Source: DAISKN01 sp964553925 (GTDB taxonomy: Bacteria > Acidobacteriota > Vicinamibacteria > Marinacidobacterales > SMYC01). From it: a DNA stretch of 64,000 nt. Below are positions 61,473 to 64,000 of the stretch, piece after piece. The number at the start of each line of letters is the position of its first letter. Position 1 is the stretch's first letter. A program made the translations under genes and the position numbers. The notes beneath the pieces were generated by a model. It saw only the letters and a list, made by a program, of their open reading frames with translations, did not search any database and was not told the origin of the DNA. The DNA is taken from the NCBI GenBank assembly GCA_964553925.1, contig CAZKNR010000264.1, positions 1-64,000 of the forward strand. The letters run 5' to 3'.

Positions 61473-63041
61473 GTGAAACTGGTTCTTGTCCAGCCTCCGA
61501 TCGAGGACTTTTACGACACCGACGTGAGGCTCCAGCCCATCGGGCTCGCCTATCTCGCGGGCGCGGTGCGGCAGCACCTCCCCGAGGTCGAAGTCGAGAT
61601 CCTTGATTTCCACCACGGCTTCGGGCGCCGTTCGCTCCCTGTCCCGAAAGAGCTCTCGTACCTGCGCGAGTACTATCCTCACCACGACGAAAGCCCCTTC
61701 TCCACGTTCCACCAGTACTACCGGTTCGGCGCGTCCGATGCGGAGATCGCGCGCGTGCTGAAGCAGAAGTGCCCCGACGTGGTGGGCATTTCGAGCCTGT
61801 TCACGCCCTACTACCGCGAAGCGCTCGCGGTCGCGCGGCTCGCGAAGGAGCACACCCGCGCCAGGGTCGTCATGGGAGGCTCCCACGTTTCCGCCGATCC
61901 GCATTCGATCCTGCGAGAGCCCGCCGTCGACTTCATCGTGACCGGTGAGGGCGAAAGGCCGCTGGTCTCACTTCTGCGCGCCCTCGCGGCCGGCGCCCTC
62001 TGCGCTCGATGGTTCAACTCCGGAGAGGAGAACGATTCCATCGACGAGCTCCCGATTCCCGATCTGAGCTCTCTTCGCCCGGAGAGCTATCAGCTGCGCG
62101 GCCGCCCCATGGTCTTTCTCGTGACCTCGCGGAGCTGCCCGCATCGCTGCTCTTTCTGCTCCGTTCACGCCACGTTCGGATTGCGCTACCGCCGGGTTTC
62201 CGTTGCGCGGGTGATGGAAGAGATGAAGCTCCGCTACCGGGAGGGATACCGGGTCTTCGACTTCGAGGACGATAACCTTACTTACTACAAGGACGAGATG
62301 AAGGAGCTATGCCGGGCGATCCGAAGGGAGTTCCCCGAAGGCCCCGAAAGCGGTGTCGAGCTCGTGGCGATGAACGGCATTTCCTACCTGAGCCTCGACA
62401 CCGAGCTTCTTCAGCTCATGAAAACGGCGGGCTTCACGCGATTGAACCTCGCCCTGGTGAGCTCCGACACCTCGGTCCTCGAGACCACCAAGCGCCCTCA
62501 TACGGTTTCCAAGTATCTCGAAGTGGTCCAGGCGGCGCACGCGCTCGGATTCGCGATCACCTCGTATCAGATCCTTGGCCTCCCGTTCGAGCCGCGGGCG
62601 AGCATGGTGCAGACCCTCGTGTTCGCCGCTCGCCTTCCCGTGCTCTTGGGCGCCTCGCCGTTCTATCTGACCCCCGGCTCCCCGATTCAGCGGCAGCTCG
62701 GAGTCGAGCTATCGGAAGCGGACTACGTTCGCTCGCGCCTCACCGCCATGGCCTGGGAAGGCCGTGACTTCACCCGCGACGACGTCTACACCCTTTTCGT
62801 CACCACGCGGATCCTGAACTTCCTCAAATCTCACGGCCGGAGCCCTCGTCGCCGGCGTCTCGGCGAAGAGCTCCTCGAAACGCTGCTCTCGACCGGAAGG
62901 CTCGAGGCGGCCAGCGGAACGTCGAGGCGGCCTCTTACCCGGTTTCGTTCCGAGCTTTTTTTCGAGGTCTGGGGGCAGCTCGAGTACGTCACCGACCTCG
63001 AGGGCACTCGAATCGCGATTCCCTCTCGCGAGAAAAGTTAG
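61473..63041 (+). CDS. B12-binding-domain radical SAM protein
   Basis: A 522-residue protein. Residues about 1-150 form a cobalamin-binding-like Rossmann domain (LVQPPIEDFYDTD, QPIGLAYLAGAVR, VVMGGSHVSADP). A radical SAM barrel follows with the cluster motif CPHRCSFC, then FDFEDDNLTYY. Such enzymes include methylthiotransferases, BchE-like cyclases and P-methylases. GTG 61473 lies 14 bp after the giant gene's stop and 7 nt after TACATT, so it may be leaderless or read through from upstream. Substrate unknown; a link to modifying the giant protein is only positional. Confidence 0.87.
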   Translation: MKLVLVQPPIEDFYDTDVRLQPIGLAYLAGAVRQHLPEVEVEILDFHHGFGRRSLPVPKELSYLREYYPHHDESPFSTFHQYYRFGASDAEIARVLKQKCPDVVGISSLFTPYYREALAVARLAKEHTRARVVMGGSHVSADPHSILREPAVDFIVTGEGERPLVSLLRALAAGALCARWFNSGEENDSIDELPIPDLSSLRPESYQLRGRPMVFLVTSRSCPHRCSFCSVHATFGLRYRRVSVARVMEEMKLRYREGYRVFDFEDDNLTYYKDEMKELCRAIRREFPEGPESGVELVAMNGISYLSLDTELLQLMKTAGFTRLNLALVSSDTSVLETTKRPHTVSKYLEVVQAAHALGFAITSYQILGLPFEPRASMVQTLVFAARLPVLLGASPFYLTPGSPIQRQLGVELSEADYVRSRLTAMAWEGRDFTRDDVYTLFVTTRILNFLKSHGRSPRRRRLGEELLETLLSTGRLEAASGTSRRPLTRFRSELFFEVWGQLEYVTDLEGTRIAIPSREKS

Positions 63042-63751
63042 AACGAATCTCTCGTCACCAGAAGCTCGATGTCCTCTCGAGTGAGAGTGCCGAAGGCGTA
63101 AACGGTGTAGTTTGCTCCGGCAGACATTGCCTGGCCGGTGATAACGGCCAACTCCTCCACGGTGCCGGCGCGGCGAAGCTCAAAGCCGTAGACGCCGGGG
63201 ATGAGCTCCGCGGTGCCGCTCGTCTGCAGGTAGGAGACGCCGCCGAGGAGGCCGGGCCCGTTCTGGATCGCAAGATCGAACGGAGCGGGGAAATCGGGAA
63301 CGGTATTGACCATCTTCAGACGCACCCGATCGGAGCGCGTCGATCGCTCTTCGACGATCGTGAGGGTCGAGGAAGAAGGCGCCACGACGGCGATGGTTAC
63401 CGTCTGGTTCGAGACCAGGGTGACGCGCGTCTCGACGATAGCTGCCCGTCGCGTACCCTCGGGAAAAAACTGGACTCGATACTCTCCGGGATCGAGCTCC
63501 GCATAGGGGCCGACGCCGCGATAGTCGATGCCGGTCGCGAGAGCGTTGCCATTCACCACGAAGTCGACGCTCCGGGCATCCTCGGTGAGCTGGGCCCCGC
63601 GGAGATACGCCTTCGCGGACGAGGCAGGGGCGGAAGTGGTGGTGCCGGGCGGTGGGTCGCTCCCGGCCGGCGGCGGGTCGTCGTTGCAGCCGGCGACCGC
63701 GAGCGCTAGAAAAAATGGCAAGAGACGGCATGAAGGTATCCGACTTCGCAT
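63038..63751 (-). CDS. DUF4397 lipoprotein
   Basis: A 237-residue lipoprotein. The signal ends in a lipobox with Cys22 (LAVAGC), followed by a Pro/Ser/Thr-rich linker. Two beta-sandwich repeats of the DUF4397 type follow: SVDFVVNGNALATGIDYRGV with YAELDPGEYRV, and PFDLAIQNG with TAELIPGVYGFEL. These domains occur on surface proteins of unknown function. GAGGTG lies 7 nt upstream of ATG 63751. Stop overlaps the convergent radical SAM stop by 4 bp. Confidence 0.85.
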   Translation of the reverse strand: MRSRIPSCRLLPFFLALAVAGCNDDPPPAGSDPPPGTTTSAPASSAKAYLRGAQLTEDARSVDFVVNGNALATGIDYRGVGPYAELDPGEYRVQFFPEGTRRAAIVETRVTLVSNQTVTIAVVAPSSSTLTIVEERSTRSDRVRLKMVNTVPDFPAPFDLAIQNGPGLLGGVSYLQTSGTAELIPGVYGFELRRAGTVEELAVITGQAMSAGANYTVYAFGTLTREDIELLVTRDSF

Positions 63752-63917
63752 GAACTACACCTCGTTAGAGATCGAGCGGCGCGCGCGAACCGCAGAACCT
63801 TCCCATGGTAACAAACGAGCCGAAATTAGGGCGAAGAATGATGGTCAAGGGGACTCGTACTTCTCCGCCACGTCGCCGGAGCCTGTCCCACCAGCTTTTT
63901 GAACGCGCGGCTTGGGT

Positions 63918-63994
63918 TGGTGCGCCCTAGAAGATTCGAACTTCTGACCTACAGATTCGTAGTCTGTCGCTCTATCCAGCTGAGCTAAGGGCGC
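63918..63994 (-). tRNA. tRNA-Arg (ACG)
   Basis: Complete tRNA on the minus strand, 77 nt with encoded CCA. Acceptor GCGCCCT pairs with AGGGCGC, D-arm GCTC/GAGC, anticodon stem ACAGA/TCTGT with loop CTACGAA (anticodon ACG), variable AGGTC, T-arm AGAAG-TTCGAAT-CTTCT. The A34 is the usual target of TadA, which is also encoded in this window. The 166 bp between it and the lipoprotein gene show no gene. Confidence 0.96.
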
Positions 63995-64000
63995 TAAAAA

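Noticed and set aside
1..64000. CRISPR arrays, insertion sequences, rRNA genes
   Set aside because: No spaced repeats, transposase or rRNA-like sequence was seen; the only short tandem array is the 9-bp repeat at the left edge.

Overview
The window is GC-rich, gene-dense bacterial chromosome with complete core genes (argG, argH, carAB, proS, tadA, rsgA, two intact tRNAs). An acidobacterial-type genome is the best guess. The signs are a Ser/Thr kinase fused to a TolB-like propeller, a PEP-CTERM protein behind a sigma-54 promoter, a bactofilin, a propeller/CehA fusion and DUF11/SdrD-type surface proteins. None of these proves the phylum; Myxococcota or Gemmatimonadota remain possible.

Layout. 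1-2.4 kb (-): two 2OG-Fe(II) oxygenase genes, broken and partly duplicated around a BrnT/BrnA-like toxin-antitoxin pair. 2.4-12.0 kb (-): glycosyltransferase 9, argH, argG, DoxX, a cysteine-synthase-like enzyme, carB and carA, i.e. the arginine and carbamoyl-phosphate block. A pair of ArgR-like boxes overlaps the argG promoter. 12.1-16.0 kb (+): rhomboid protease, a secreted propeller plus CehA/McbA metallohydrolase, and a membrane-anchored protein. 16.1-18.0 kb (-): AbiEi/AbiEii type IV toxin-antitoxin pair. 18.3-22.2 kb (-): SWIM protein and SNF2 helicase. 22.6-23.8 kb: tRNA fragment, second nucleotidyltransferase module, tRNA-Ser. 23.8-30.9 kb: tadA, methyltransferase, IclR regulator, DinB/sigma pair, kinase, SRPBCC protein.

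30.9-37.5 kb (-) is the most unusual block: seven tightly packed genes for corrinoid-dependent methyl transfer. They encode a GcvT-like protein, an MttB-family methyltransferase, a corrinoid protein, an ASKHA/2Fe-2S reactivase, a MetH-activation-like protein, a homocysteine methyltransferase and a small unknown protein. Read together they look like a dismantled methionine synthase whose methyl donor is probably a methylated amine instead of methyl-THF. Two tandem FAD oxidoreductases diverge from it.

40.8-43.7 kb (+): Thr-rich surface protein and a PEP-CTERM protein with a sigma-54 promoter. 43.7-48.6 kb: DNA glycosylase, SDR, MBL-fold protein, bactofilin, methyltransferase, serine hydrolase. 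48.7-52.5 kb: proS, rsgA, META lipoprotein, MarR. 52.8-61.5 kb (+): one 2,889-residue secreted protein with a second sigma-54 promoter, ten SdrD-B-type repeats and a C-terminal gingipain-type (C25) protease. 61.5-64 kb: B12-binding radical SAM protein, DUF4397 lipoprotein, tRNA-Arg.

A recurring feature is a -10 hexamer lying only 5-11 nt upstream of the start codon, which suggests many leaderless mRNAs. In the toxin-antitoxin modules these promoters also carry palindromic candidate operators.
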